A stretch of DNA of 64,000 nucleotides from Margaritifera margaritifera (GCA_029931535.1 JAQPZY010001415.1:1888501-1952500); one strand, 5' to 3'; positions 1 through 10,841 are shown, numbered from the stretch's first letter. The notes: generated from the letters alone by a model not told the origin. Made by a program: numbers and translations.

Positions 1-1077
1 CACTATCTCCCGAGCTTTATATCATCTTGATTTTATCTATTTTACTATATTCTAAAAAATATTCTTTCTAAGATAAAGGCATAATTAATATGCATAGTTT
101 CTTGCTCATAACTTAAGTCATTAATGATGGTAAACTCAACAGATCCAAAACATGGCTTTAAGAGCGGTAACAAGATCAGATAATTATATGCAAGATCACC
201 TCATTAATATGCATTGATCCCCCTTAGATTCAAAACTGCGCAATATACTGATGATATAAGCCCATATTCCAATTTAATCAAATATAAGACCAGAATGATG
301 ACTTTCAGAGTGGTAATAACCTCAGCCAATCACATGCAGCATCACCTCATAGATATGCATGGATCTTGCTCTTTAATGAAACAGTCTAACATCTTGATGA
401 CAGAAGCATATATTCCAAGTCTGATCGAAATCGGATCACAAATATGACTTCCAAAGTTGTAATAAGCTCACTTATTATCAAACCCATCCAAGATCTTGCC
501 GATATAAGCCAATATTTCAAGTTTGATCAAAGTCTGATTGGAAATATTGCTACCAGAGTGGTAACAAGTTCATCCAATCAGATGCAAAATCAACTCATTA
601 ATATGCCTGCATCTCTCTCGTTCATTACTGAACTTGTACAAGATCTTGATGATATAAGCATACATTCCATGTCTGATCAAAATCAGATCAGAAATATGGC
701 CTCCAGAGTTGTAACAAACTCGGCCAATCAGATGCAGCATGATCTAATTAATAAGCATAGATCTTGTTCATTACTGAACCCATCCAAGAGCTTGATCATA
801 TAAGCTTATATTTCAAGTTTAATCAAAATCAGATCAGAAATATGGCTTCCACATGGGTAACAAGTTCAGCCAATCAGATGCAAGATCACCTCATTAGTAT
901 GTGTGGATCTCGCTCATTATCGAACTCATCTGAGATCTTAATGATATAAGCATATTTTCCAAGTTTTACTGAAATCGAATCAGAATTATGGACTCCAGAA
1001 TGGTAAGAAGCAATTTTTTATGGCCAGATGCATGATGCATGACTAACAATGGATGCTGGACCACAAAATAAGCTGAG
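1..1077 (+). repeat. Tandem dispersed-repeat core, ~145-bp units
   Basis: About 60..1035 holds six to seven diverged copies of a ~145-bp unit. Landmarks are GATATAAGC, a GTGGTAACAAG-like stretch, CCAATCAGATGCA and ATGCATGGATCT, seen near 211, 354, 601, 747 and 897. Units are 15-25% diverged by eye. Small frames on the plus strand are interrupted in different places in each copy, so I do not call them genes. Probably the core of a third Helitron-like family. Confidence 0.7.
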
Positions 1078-1212
1078 TTGGCCTTACGTCCAGGTGAGCT
1101 AAAATGCAGAGCCTGGACATTCTCTGCCATGGAACAGAAGTTCCTGCCCTCTTTTGTGCCATTTTTCTCAATCCATCATAACCTTAATTTCTCCATTAAG
1201 TTGAATCTTTTA

Positions 1213-1650
1213 ACAAGAGGCCTAAGTGGGCTTGAAATCACTCACCTGGTAGACAGCTGCCTAATAGACAAATCCATGAGAGCAGTTGGCCTTGAAATCT
1301 GGGTCAGAAGGATGCTTTATCTTGAAATTTGTTCCAATGCTGTTGATTACATATATTATAAAAACAACTGGCCCCTATGCTAGAATGTTTTCTGTCAAAG
1401 TTGGGCATATATCTATTCCGTAATTTTTTTGGACAAGTTGTATAAATGTTTTTTTACTATTCATCATGGATTGGCATAGTTTGTACAAATTTGAGCAAGT
1501 TTTGAAACGAAGTCATTTACATGTTTTTCTGTTTTTAATATCAGTGGCTGTATTTGATGATGGATCAGCATCATATCTATAAATCTGAAAGGTCTTCATG
1601 TCAGGATGCTTTTTATAGGTTTGCTTTGGCTATTATATTTTAAGGCTATT
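1213..1650 (+). mobile_element. Family-2 Helitron-like element fragment (5' part)
   Basis: Starts AACAAGAGGCCTAAGTGGGC, a decayed form of the family-2 palindrome best seen at 62390 (AGGCCCAAGTGGGCC). One to two diverged core units follow, with 'ggatgcttt', a 'gtatttgatgatggatcagcatcat'-type segment and the same landmark order as 29170..29795 and 62384..63400. No coding capacity is visible. Confidence 0.6.
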
Positions 1651-1727
1651 TTATCCAAGTAATTAGCTATGAGAGCATTGTTTCTTTCAATTCTTTGTCC
1701 ATCTCAGAGAAAATTAACTGAAGCTCA

Positions 1728-1975
1728 AGAAGAGTCCCTTGATGGGACTGATGCTCTATTGGCCACAAAGAAGAGTCCCTTGAAGGGACTGATGCTCTAT
1801 TGGCCAAGAAGTAGAGTCCCTTGAAGGGAATAATGCTCTATTGGCCAAAATGTAGAGTCCCTTGATGGGACTAACGCTCTATTGGCCAAAAAGTAGAGTC
1901 CCTTGAAGGGACTAATGCTCTATTGGCCAAAAGGTAGAGTCCCTTGAAGGGACTAATGCTCTATTGGCCAAAAAG
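1728..1975 (+). repeat. 41-bp array x6: amplified 5' head of family-1 element
   Basis: Six copies of a 41-bp unit, each with the palindrome GTCCCTTGAAGGGAC and GCTCTATTGGCCAA. Other family-1 copies (4408, 33209, 40583) carry this head only once, so the head itself was amplified here. The last unit runs into the family-1 body. Confidence 0.9.
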
Positions 1976-2755
1976 AAGTTCCAGGAATTCAAGATAAGAC
2001 TATTTCTTTCTTTTAACTCTTGAATGCTGAAACCATCTCTGATATTCTTCAGCAGGAACAAGAGTTTCAAATTAGCTGCTGTGGATATCAGAATGGCACT
2101 ATTTTCATTTAGGACCAACAAAACATCATTTAGAACCAACAAGACATCATAAGAAGTCTTCTGGTGGCAACCCCATGTTGATCAGACTATCCATTCTGAG
2201 GAAGTAAACAATAACAAGGTTTTCAAGATAGATGCAATGGTGACCATACTGGATATCATATTGGGACCATTTCCATTTAGGACCAACTAGACATTATAAG
2301 AAGTTTTTTGGTGAAAGTACAATATTGATATGACCAGCCGTCTAGGAGATGTAGCTATAACAAGATTTTCAAGAGGGCCATTGTGTCGGTCATATTGGAT
2401 GTCTGAGCAGCACCATTTTCATCTACAACCAACTAGACATCATAAGAAGTCTTTTAATGAAAACCCCATGTTGATATGACCAACCATTCAGGAGGAGTAG
2501 TGATAACAAGATTTTCCAGATGGTTGTGGCAGCCATATTGGATGTCCCAGAGACCAGATGCACTATTTTCATTTAGGACCAACTAGACCATGGCATGAAT
2601 GTGTGTGTAAAGTTTCATGGCAACCCTCAAAGTAGTTTAGGAGGAGTAGCGATAACAAACTTGTGCTAATGGATGGTTGGATGACAGACAATGGATGGAT
2701 GGATGATAGACCAACCCATAAGCTCTTCTGGTCTATAATCAGTAGAGCTAAAAAT
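1976..2755 (+). mobile_element. Family-1 Helitron-like (HINE/pearl-like) element, copy 1
   Basis: After the head come repeated core units with GTGGCCATATTGGATGTC, CACCATTTTCATTTAGGACC and ACTAGACATCATAAGAAG. A unique tail ('gtgtgtaaagtttcatggcaa') and a 3' hairpin near 2721..2749 (AGCTCTTCTGG and its imperfect complement) end in GAGCTAAAA. Architecture matches non-autonomous Helitron-like elements (HINE, pearl); superfamily assignment is inferred. Confidence 0.65.
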
Positions 2756-2844
2756 AGTTATGAAAAAAATAGACCTTGATGAAAATATATTTTCTTAGTC
2801 AACAATGACAGTTGCATAAATATATGCAATCTGTAATATCTGTA

Positions 2845-2887
<43 letters not shown>

Positions 2888-2990
2888 ACTGTCATTGTTG
2901 ACTAAGAAAATATATTTTCATCAAGGTCTATTTTTTTTCATAATTATTTTTAGCTATATATTATAATTACAGACATTACAGATTGCAGTA
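2746..2990. repeat. Compound inverted repeat around a (TA)n tract
   Basis: Arm A (2746..2814) and its reverse complement (2886..2955) are about 97% identical over 70 bp (one mismatch, one indel). Between them lie element B (2826..2851) and (TA)n (2848..2885); an inverted B follows at 2960..2990. The order is A-B-(TA)n-A'-B'. Arm A starts in the last bases of the family-1 tail. The block lies 17 bp beyond the donor of the exon at 3007..3121. Confidence 0.9.
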
Positions 2991-3006
2991 ATTCTATCTG
3001 TCTGAC

Positions 3007-3121
3007 CTGGACCAGCTCCAAAATGATGTCCAGAAAAGCCACTGTCAGTTGGTATCTGCCCTGCTGGGTCTCAAACCCTGCCAAAAGTGCACCATACAGT
3101 CCTGGACTGAGACCTTGGCCA
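3007..3121 (-). CDS. NUP188: NUP188 exon 12 of this window (last one visible)
   Basis: 115 nt, phase 2 in and phase 0 out; acceptor ATCTCTTTACAG, donor CAG/GTCAGA. It begins GQGLSPGLYGALLAGFETQQ and continues GRYQLTVAFLDIILELVQ. Vertebrate NUP188 has AEGMNAGGYGNLLMN and GEYGVTIAFLRLITTLVKG here. An ATG inside the upstream intron opens a frame that runs into the exon, but the AG acceptor and similarity mark the real start. The next exon was not found, so the following intron leaves the window (over 3 kb). Confidence 0.93.
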
Positions 3122-3169
3122 CTGTAAAGAGATCTTGACATGAAATATCTAATTTATGTTAAATGAAAG

Positions 3170-3430
3170 AACAGGTAAAACAATGAAGAGATCAAATATG
3201 GAGGTTTTATTTAAACTTTGTTTTGAATCTGTAACACTTAAAAACCCCATATCTGTTGTTCTTATAAAATTCTTTCACATAATTTGCCAGTGTAGTGTAA
3301 TAGTGCTAACCTCATTAAAGTCTAAGCAGACATTACCTCCCCTGGCATGTGTGCTAAAGTAATGCAGCTTAAGAACTTACTAAAGAAGAGATAACAGTGT
3401 TAGATATTCGCAAAAGATCAAAACTTTTAG
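3170..3430 (+). repeat. Dispersed repeat, copy 1 (paired with 13325..13560)
   Basis: Shares a ~240-bp diverged segment with 13325..13560 in the same orientation: 'tatggaggtttta', 'ctttgttttgaatct', 'cattacctcccctgg' and 'gaacttactaaag'-type landmarks in the same order. It lies just upstream, in gene sense, of the exon at 3007..3121, as its partner does for the exon at 12968..13044. Nature unknown. Confidence 0.6.
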
Positions 3431-3466
3431 GATTTTAGAGAAAGCAATTTTTTTTACTAAATTACG

Positions 3467-3640
3467 TTTCTCTGGTTATACTTACCTGATCACATTAAAA
3501 TTGTGATTACTCTCTGCTACCTCCAAATCCAGCCCTCCCTGATAGACGAAAAACGTCTTTCTGTCTATATATCATATAAAGGGAAGCAACTCCCCTTTCT
3601 ACCTTCTAGGTGGCTACCGTTATACTTCTAGGTGGCTACC
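3467..3640 (+). repeat. Left arm of a long-range inverted repeat
   Basis: Landmarks ATTACTCTCTGCTACCTC, AATCCAGCCCTC, AAGGGAAGCAACTC and CTAGGTGGCTACCGTTATAC recur as the reverse complement at 12402..12545, at roughly 80% identity with gaps. CTTCTAGGTGGCTACCG is itself duplicated at 3603..3641. It may be a terminus of the decayed DIRS-like element between the arms. Read on the minus strand it holds CAG/GTAAGTAT, a consensus splice donor. Confidence 0.65.
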
Positions 3641-4132
3641 GAAATTTTCATTAGTCGTACCTGATCCTGAGGGAGTTCAGAGTGCGCTGATTTGATAACC
3701 CCTTTAACCAAGTGGCTAGCACTTGTGAGGTTATGTCTTGTTTTCCTGCCTTCAGCGGTAGGAATAGTCTTTTACAGCTGTTGCACTGTTGCAGACACTC
3801 TCCATGCACTTCAGATAGTATCTGAGAGTGTGTACAGGATCCTGTAGCTTCACTTCTCTCAATGTATCGAAGAGGAGAGGGAGCAAATAGTTACTTGTTG
3901 GTTGCCTACTGGTGCCAACCTGTTCTTAGAGATAAAACCAGATTGCATCAATAAAACGACTGAACCATCAAAACAGAACTGCATGTAGTTTAGGCATGTA
4001 GCTCAATCACCCTGCATGCAGAAGCTAGCACTATCAGAAAGCAAGTTTTATATGATAGCTTCTACATGAGGCTTAAACTAGCATTATCAAAAAGCTAGTT
4101 TTATATGATAGCTAAAAACATGAGGCCCAAAC

Positions 4133-4357
4133 TTGGATGAATTGAGCCATGTTAAGACCTATGAGAGATTCCATTTTGGAAATAAGGCGAGTGAGCGAAG
4201 TCAGGATGTCGAAATTGAACAGCAAGTCAGAAAGATCCGTGTTGCATCCAATATTGTCACTTCCATGATGTCTGAAGTCAATGAATGGTATCCCTTTATT
4301 GTAATAGGGGCTAACTTCTTGTCCTCAAAGAGAAACAGAAAGAAGTTAGAAAGTTGA
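4133..4357 (+). pseudogene. Ty3/gypsy-like gag fragment
   Basis: A 74-codon frame whose first half reads like a retrotransposon Gag core: KTYERFHFGNKASERSQDVE followed by basic IEQQVRKIRVAS. Ty3/gypsy Gag proteins often show YERF.F..R....E.VD.F...LR.LA here (recalled pattern). The second half has no such match. No LTR, protease or polymerase continues from it. Could also be chance. Confidence 0.35.
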
Positions 4358-4407
4358 TGAATGGTGGCAGAGAGTAGTGTGATGTCATTTATGTGACACC
4401 AGTCATT

Positions 4408-5722
4408 AACAAGAAACCCTCGACGGGACTGATGCTGTACTGGATGAAAACAATTTCCAGGAATTCAAGATAAGACCATTTCTTCCTTTTAATTGCTGAG
4501 TGTTTAAACCATCTCTGATATTTTTCAGTGATAACAATATTTTTAACTTAACTGCTGTGGTACACATATTTGATGTCAGCTTGGTACTATTTCCATTTAG
4601 GACAAAGTAGACATCATTGTAAGTCTTTTGGTGAAAACCTCATGTCATAATGATCATCAGGGTTAGTAGTGATGACATTTTCAAGACAGTCATTGTGACA
4701 GCCATATTGGATGTATGACTGGCACCATTTTCATTTAGGACTTGGTGATAACCCCGTCATAATGATAATCCATTCAGGGAGAGTAATAACAAGAAGAATT
4801 TTAAGACAGTTGTCATGGCAGCCATATTGGATGTACAACTGGCAACATTTTCATTTAGGACCAACTAGATATCATAAGTCTACTGGTGAAAACCTCATGC
4901 TGATATAACCATCCATTCTGAGAGGAGTAGAGATAACAATATTTTCAAGATATGACTTTGCATTCAGGAAGAGTAGCATTAACAAAATTTAAACATGGCT
5001 GCTGTGGTGGCCATACTGAACATCAGATCATCACCATTTTCATTTAAGACCAACTGTACATCATAAGAAGTCTTCTGGTGAAAACCCATGTCAATATGAC
5101 TTTTTATTCAAGCAGAGTTGTGACAAAAAGATTTTTAAGATGGATGCCATGGTGGCCATATTGGATGTTAGATTGGCACCATTTTTATTTAGGACCATCT
5201 ACACATCATAACAAAAATTTCAAGATGGCGACTGTGGTGGCCATATTGGACATCAGATCAACACCATTTTCATTTAGGACCAACCAGACACCTAAAGAAG
5301 TCTTTTAGTGAAAACCCCATGTTGATATGACCATCCATGTAGGAAAAGTAGCAATAACAACATTTTCAATATGGCTGCTGTGGTGGCCATACTGGACGTC
5401 AGATTGGTACCATTTTCATGTAGGACCAACCAGACATCATAAGAAGTCTTTTAGTGAAAACCCCATCTTGATATGACCATCTAATCAGAAGGAGCAGCGA
5501 TAACAAGAATGTCAAAATGGCCACTGTGGCAGCCATAATGGATGTCTGAGCAGCACCATTTTCATTTAAGACCAACAAGACCATGGGATGAACATGTGTG
5601 CAGTATTTCAAGACAACCCTCCAAGTAGTTTAGGAGTAGCGATAATAAACTTGTGCTAATGGATGATGGACAACATACCATCCCATAAGCTCTTCTGGTC
5701 TATGACCAAAAGAGCTAAGAAT
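4408..5722 (+). mobile_element. Family-1 Helitron-like element, copy 2
   Basis: Head at 4411 (CCCTCGACGGGACTGATGCT, palindrome decayed), about seven core units of ~110-145 bp with CACCATTTTCATTTAGGACC, then the tail and a 3' hairpin near 5693..5721 (AGCTCTTCTGGTC/GACCAAAAGAGCT, loop TAT). It ends GAGCTAAGA. No protein-coding capacity. Confidence 0.7.
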
Positions 5723-5749
5723 GTAATTTTCCTTCATATGCATTCAGAG

Positions 5750-7510
5750 TGGAGGGCCATCTAGCTGTTGTGATCCTCTCCACATTTGAAGTTCTGAACA
5801 CTTTTTCACGCAGGGCATCCCTGACAAGAGCAAAGTGTGACAGAGGAGTTTTCAGGACACGAATGGAATGGTAGCAATCTCGGCTGCTTGTGGAGTGGGG
5901 ATCACTATGACTTTCCTGGGTATGTCTGTTGCTAAGGCAAGCAGATCATTGATTGAGGATTTGTCCCATCATAGAGAGGCAATCAGAACAATTTTGCAGT
6001 CTGTGCCCCTCATTTTTTGAATTATGTTTGGAATCCGTACTGATGGATGAAAAGCATATGCCCACATTCCTTCCCAGCTGATTGAAAGAGTGTTGATGAC
6101 CCATGATTCTGGGTCCGGAAATGGGGAGACGAAGGTGGGCAATTTGTTGTTTTACCAGGTTACAAATAGGTCTATCATCAGGCAGCCCCATTGAGCACAG
6201 AACCACTTGAATATTGACGGGTGTAAAGACCACTCTGTGTGAAAAAGTTGTCCTCTCCTTGATAACGAGTCAATGCATACATTCAGCTGGCCCTTGTGTC
6301 GGAGTTGAATATTGTTTTGGTATTGGGCACACCATTGAAGGTAATCCCATACATGACACAAAGTTTCAGTGATTTCATCCTTCCTTGTTTGAAGAGGTAT
6401 GAAACCACAACTGAATTGTCCAACATTATCAAGTGTGCTCCCCAACCAGACAAACTAGCATCTGTACAAATTGTTATTTCCCTTTGTGTGTTTGCTGGGG
6501 GTATTCCCACCATTAGCAACTTCCTGTCTTGCCATTGTATAAGGAAGCATTTGATACTGGTCAAGATCATAATGTACTTATCCAGACCGTCCGTGATCAG
6601 TGACCATTGTGCCAGAAGGGTCATTTGTAAGGGACACAGGTAAAGGTGGCCAAGGTGTAACAAGTCCGCTGCCACATTAAATAGGCAGAGAAGTTGAAGG
6701 AACTCTGAAATAAATTGACTTTGACATCCTCTCTGACACATGAACGATACTGTCGATGTGTTTGGGAGGAAGACATGCCAAATTGACAAATGTTAAAAGC
6801 TCCATACCTAGATGGATAAAATGTTGAGAAGGAACCAGGTCAGATTTATCCACATTGATTATCAACCATAAAGTGTGGATGAGGGAAAGAAGGTTGTTCC
6901 TGTTGTGGAACAAAACTGAACTTACTGCATGTTTATAAAGTATGTCATCCAGGTATACTGCTGTTGCTGTGGAGGTCATCCTGAACTTGGACATTATGCA
7001 GTATAGCGTTTTTGTGAAGGTCCAAAGACTTAGACTGAGGCCAAAAGGAAGAGCGCAGAATTGGTATACTGTCCCCCAGTATGCGAATCAGAGATATTTC
7101 AAGGACAAATCACACACTCATCACATCATGCTGAAAGACAGATGGACTTTGCCATCTCTATCTTGAATTTTGGGGCAGAAGTAAATTGATTGAGCCTGCT
7201 TAGGTCTATTACAGTTCTCAATTTGCCATTGGACTTCGTGATCAGAAAGATTCTGGAATAGAAGCCCTGTGTATACGGCTTTCATACATCTCCACCGCCC
7301 ACTTCACAATCAAAAGCTCTATCTCCTTCAGTAGTCCATCTGCCTTCATGGGATCACTTGGGATTTCCATCATGAATGATGACGATGAAAGTGAAGGAGG
7401 CTGGATGAATGCAATATAGAGACCCTCTGCCACAACTTTGATCACTCATTTGTTTTCTGGATCAAGTCTGGCCAAAAAGGAGTCTGCATACATGCCAACC
7501 CCTTGAGCAG
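5750..7510 (-). pseudogene. DIRS-like retrotransposon RT / RNase H remnant
   Basis: Broken frames on the minus strand follow the order of a DIRS-type polyprotein. About 7510..7150 is the N-terminal RT region (GLLKEIELLIVKWAVEM, then KSNGKLRTVIDLSRLN). Near 7070 is LPFGLSLS. At 6990..6800 are VYLDDIL (the catalytic YxDD box), NVDKSDLVPSQHFIHLGMEL. At 6500 is ICTDASLSGWGAHL, the RNase H motif. About 6300..5946 has DSLSRRGQ, TEWSLHP and decayed DLFVT/CFSSI regions typical of the stretch after RNase H in DIRS-like elements. Frameshifts and stops separate all of these. No tyrosine recombinase was recognised; copy 2 of family 1 sits where it would be expected. Confidence 0.75.
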
Positions 7511-8825
7511 CATAAGCGTAATTTAAGTGGCAAAAAAAAAATTTGAGGATAAAAAAAGTTGAATCTATATATTACATGCCATATTTACAATAAACTGTAT
7601 GAAAAATGTACATTAATTTTTTATTACTAACCAGGATCTGCAGCTGGTTAAAATTCTTATCACAAGTGGGCAAAAACCGTGTGGATTAGTATCAGAATAC
7701 AAACACAAAACATATTGACAAATTATTTATATACAACACTCACTTTAACTAGTCTACATGTCTAACTTTCACTGAATGATCCTAAAGTCAAGTCCACAAA
7801 TTCTGCAATGAGCATGACGATGTGCTCAACCTGAGTGCTGTATTACATCACTCATATATTCTTCCTTTTAAAATTGTAAAGTACTATTGTTGTGTCCTTT
7901 TTATGATCCAACATTTTTCGAAGTTTAAAAAGGTTCCTCTCCTCTAACATTTATCAGTCATATAACATCACGAGTCACATCGATAATGTTTTGCTTAACA
8001 TCTGGTGCCATTTGTTTTAAGCATAGACTGGTATGCTACCCAATTATAGTATCAAAATATAATGAACCTGTGAGATAAGTTTTCAAATTGAAGAAACCAG
8101 TCTGTTTTCTTGGAAATGTGGTATATACAGCTGCTATAAATAGAAAATAAGGAAAGAACATGTAGGTCTACATGGAACAAATGTACTCTTACACCATTCT
8201 TACACAAGTCTTTTTTAGAATATTCTCAAATTTATATGATCTGTGGGATTAAAGAGATGATAATAATAATGACAAACACAACTTTTTATTGCTTTTTTTA
8301 AATATATTTTTTAATGTACCAAAAAAGTGTAATCCATATGTGGGCAAGTGTAAGACATAATTAAGTGAAAAGAAAGCATAATGATTATGAGTCTGGCGCC
8401 CACAAATGGGTTGCCAGCGGGTGGAAGGGATGATAAGTCATTGACAGTTGGTAGGAGTCTTGTAAGAAGAGAAATTTTGTTTTCTTGCCTCTCTCCCTGC
8501 CTGCCTGCAAAAGTTAGGGGCATAAATGTCCTATAGTTCACTTGTCCAAGGTTATTTTTTTGTCATTCAGAATCGCCTCTAGTTTATTTCTGAAGGCCAT
8601 TGACCCTTCTCTGGAATGTTCCCTGAAAGGGTTGTGCAGATATGGGAGCTTGCACTAAAAGTTGGAGGGATAACTCTTGTGCCAGCTATTTTTCACACCT
8701 CATAAGTTCGACCTCCAAACAGAAGGGGGGAACCGAAAGGGAGGGTATGCAAGGCTGCCACATGATGTGGTTTAAAAAAAGAAGAGAGTCTCTTCTTATT
8801 CAATCTATATTGCAAGAGTCCATAA
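7511..8825 (-). other. Unassigned stretch, possibly 5' part of the DIRS-like remnant
   Basis: AT-rich, with no recognisable exon. At about 8640..8540 the minus strand keeps a short open piece (NPFREHSREGSMAFRNKLEA) that reads like decayed retrotransposon coding sequence upstream of the RT, but I cannot assign it. The open frame at 8311..8541 shows no recognisable domain. Confidence 0.3.
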
Positions 8826-9025
8826 GGGCATTAGTCATAGTGTGATGGCTGCCGTATCTACTACCTTAGCGATACGGCTCACCGAATCCTGGGCATTAGT
8901 CATAGTCTGATGGCTGCCGTATCTACTACCTTAGCGATACGGCTCACCGAATCCTGGGCATTAGTCATAGTGTGATGGCTGCCGTATCTACTACCTTAGC
9001 GATACGGCTCACCGAATCCTGGGCA
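8826..9025. repeat. 65-bp tandem repeat x3 with internal hairpin
   Basis: Three nearly identical units starting at 8826, 8891 and 8956, plus the first bases of a fourth at 9021. Each contains GCCGTATC ... GATACGGC, an 8-bp stem with a 12- to 13-base loop. Copies differ by one or two bases, so the duplication is recent. GC content is higher than in the surroundings. Confidence 0.95.
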
Positions 9026-9539
9026 TAATTGTTTTTAACCTCTCAACTAGGCGAAATATCGCCAAAGATGCTAAGTCAAGTAGTGAGGAAGTTGACACTT
9101 CGTTCGTTACTAGCTCTGAAGTAGCATTAAGGACTTACCTATCCTCTTTGTAACAGTATGGGGCAGTCATACTGAGTGTGGAAATATTCTTATCTATACT
9201 TGGCATTTCCAGATACTATGCGTCTTTGTGAGATTTATACCAGTGAGATGAGAAACTTGCTGGTACTGACTCACTGAGAAGAAGGCTTTTGCATTACCAG
9301 GGTTGTGAGTTTTCTTCAAGAGATGCCCAGTAATTTCTGCAATTTTTCACTGCGGTTCTGAAGGACTGTCATCATCTACATCTAGAGAGGCCTTGACCTT
9401 GTAGGTAGGAATGCAGAGATGCTGCCAGGATTTTATCTAAAGGGGGGAGCTCCCCCTTGTCACAAAAATAAGGGGGGAGTAGAAAAAAAATGAGGTGGAG
9501 GAGGAAATGGCCGTAGTTCAATATTTACCTAACACATAA

Positions 9540-9975
9540 TTATCCATCTCTTTCTTTTTTCCTGCTCTACTGAAATCAAAATCCTCAAAAGATGTCTCTT
9601 CTAGTTGTATACACATTAATCTGTTGATAAATTCTGAGCTTAATTTGTTCCTTATCTGAATGAATATTGTTCTGTGCTGAGAACCCCCTTTCACATATGC
9701 ATAGCTAGCTAAGCCAGCTTGAACAAGTTGGAAAAATGTTCTTTATGGTTGTTATGTACAATTTTCAACAGCTTATAGGTACTGTCTCTTGGATATCTCT
9801 GCTCCAAAATAATATTTTTCACTAACAAGAGCTCTGCCAAAGTTTCACTTTCTTGAATAAGTGCTGTGCTGACTTCTACATGTGTGTCATATTTCTGATC
9901 TTTTCCACAATTTTCTATTAGGGTTTTAAGTCCATCAATGACATAGTCAGCTTGTTCGGGGTTATTCTGATTAAA
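9540..9975 (-). pseudogene. hAT transposase C-terminal fragment, frameshifted
   Basis: About 9975..9775 is open and reads NNPEQADYVIDGLKTLIENC through ...ILEQRYPRDSTYK. Further down come an in-frame stop after FSNLFKLA, then ERGFSAQNNIHSDK, a one-base frameshift, and NKLSSEFINRLMCIQLEE. The ERGFS...N.IHS.KRN.LS...I..LM pattern is the hAT-family C-terminal dimerisation region used by domesticated and active hAT transposases. At least one stop and one frameshift make it inactive. Confidence 0.8.
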
Positions 9976-10030
9976 AATAAATATCCTTACTTTTTAACTT
10001 CTTTTTAGATTTTTATTTATACAATTTATC

Positions 10031-10679
10031 TTAACCCTTAGAGTGCTGTCTAGTTCTGTAGCACAAGATACCTCAAGGCAGAATTGTTTGAGAAAAGAAA
10101 TGCAAAATTGCACTCTACTTTTAAATTGCCTGTACTTTAATTAGGCTTAGTATTCTGCCTTTTTTACATTTAATTTCAAAGGACCGCTTAATAGGGGGTT
10201 GACTGGCATGCTGTCTGTTTTTGTCCATCTAGCATGTACATCGGACTCGTATTTAACATCATTTTCAGGTTCAAAATAACTCACTGGTATTTCCAGTAAC
10301 ACTTTCCAGGCTCCAATAATCTCATATACTTCAAAACTTTAAAAATCACCGTCGTCATCACTATCATTGGGCCATTATTTGCCGAACGAAATCGTCGTCT
10401 GAAGATGAACCATGTTGCGAGTCAGCCATTTTGGATTTTCTAGGGGCCCTTACTTTAAACAAGCATTTGTAAAACTTCATTCATGAATGCAAGGAAAAAA
10501 CTCAACAATGCTTGTTCCAGGGCCCAATATGCCAATCAAATTTAGTTTAACAACCATTCATATCAAGCAGGACGATTTGTAAACAGTTGCCTACCGGAAA
10601 AAGACTGATAACGAGACAAGCACTACAAGACTTCTACAGGCGGCGTGACTTATGCCCCGACAAGCACTTTAAGGGTTAA
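10031..10679 (-). mobile_element. piggyBac-like non-autonomous element with TTAA duplication
   Basis: TTAA at 10031..10034 and 10676..10679 flank 641 bp whose ends are CCCTTAGAGTGCT and, inverted, CCCTTAAAGTGCT (12/13). TTAA target duplications with CCCT-type ends define piggyBac elements. On the minus strand near 10434..10375 it has MADSQHGSSSDDDFVRQI then stops, reading like an acidic piggyBac transposase N-terminus; a further open piece lies near 10310..10155. Internally deleted and non-autonomous. Confidence 0.85.
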
Positions 10680-10841
10680 CAGTTAAATAAAAATTGTATA
10701 CTGTGCAGAGTACATTTTTATATGCGCGACTTTAAACTAATTTGTGGGAGTTCTCGTGCATCACTGCTTTCCAGTGCGCAAATTCGTACAAATTTTGCGC
10801 GATTCGCACAGTCGCGCGCCCTGGCAGCATTTCTGGGAATG

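Larger units (their letters stand above)
9414..10835 (-). mobile_element. hAT DNA transposon remnant with piggyBac-like insertion inside
   Basis: Terminal inverted repeats CAGAGATGCTGCCAGG (9414) and, read inward from 10835, CAGAAATGCTGCCAGG match at 15/16. GGAATG is directly repeated on both outer sides (9408..9413 and 10836..10841), six bases of a possible 8-bp hAT target duplication. Transposase fragments lie at 9540..9975 on the minus strand. Most of the N-terminal coding region is deleted. Position 10031..10679 is a younger, nested element. Confidence 0.75.

Noticed and set aside
1..3000. Further downstream NUP188 exons
   Set aside because: I looked on the minus strand for a segment like the vertebrate region after TLVKG and found none with splice sites; the region is repeat-derived.
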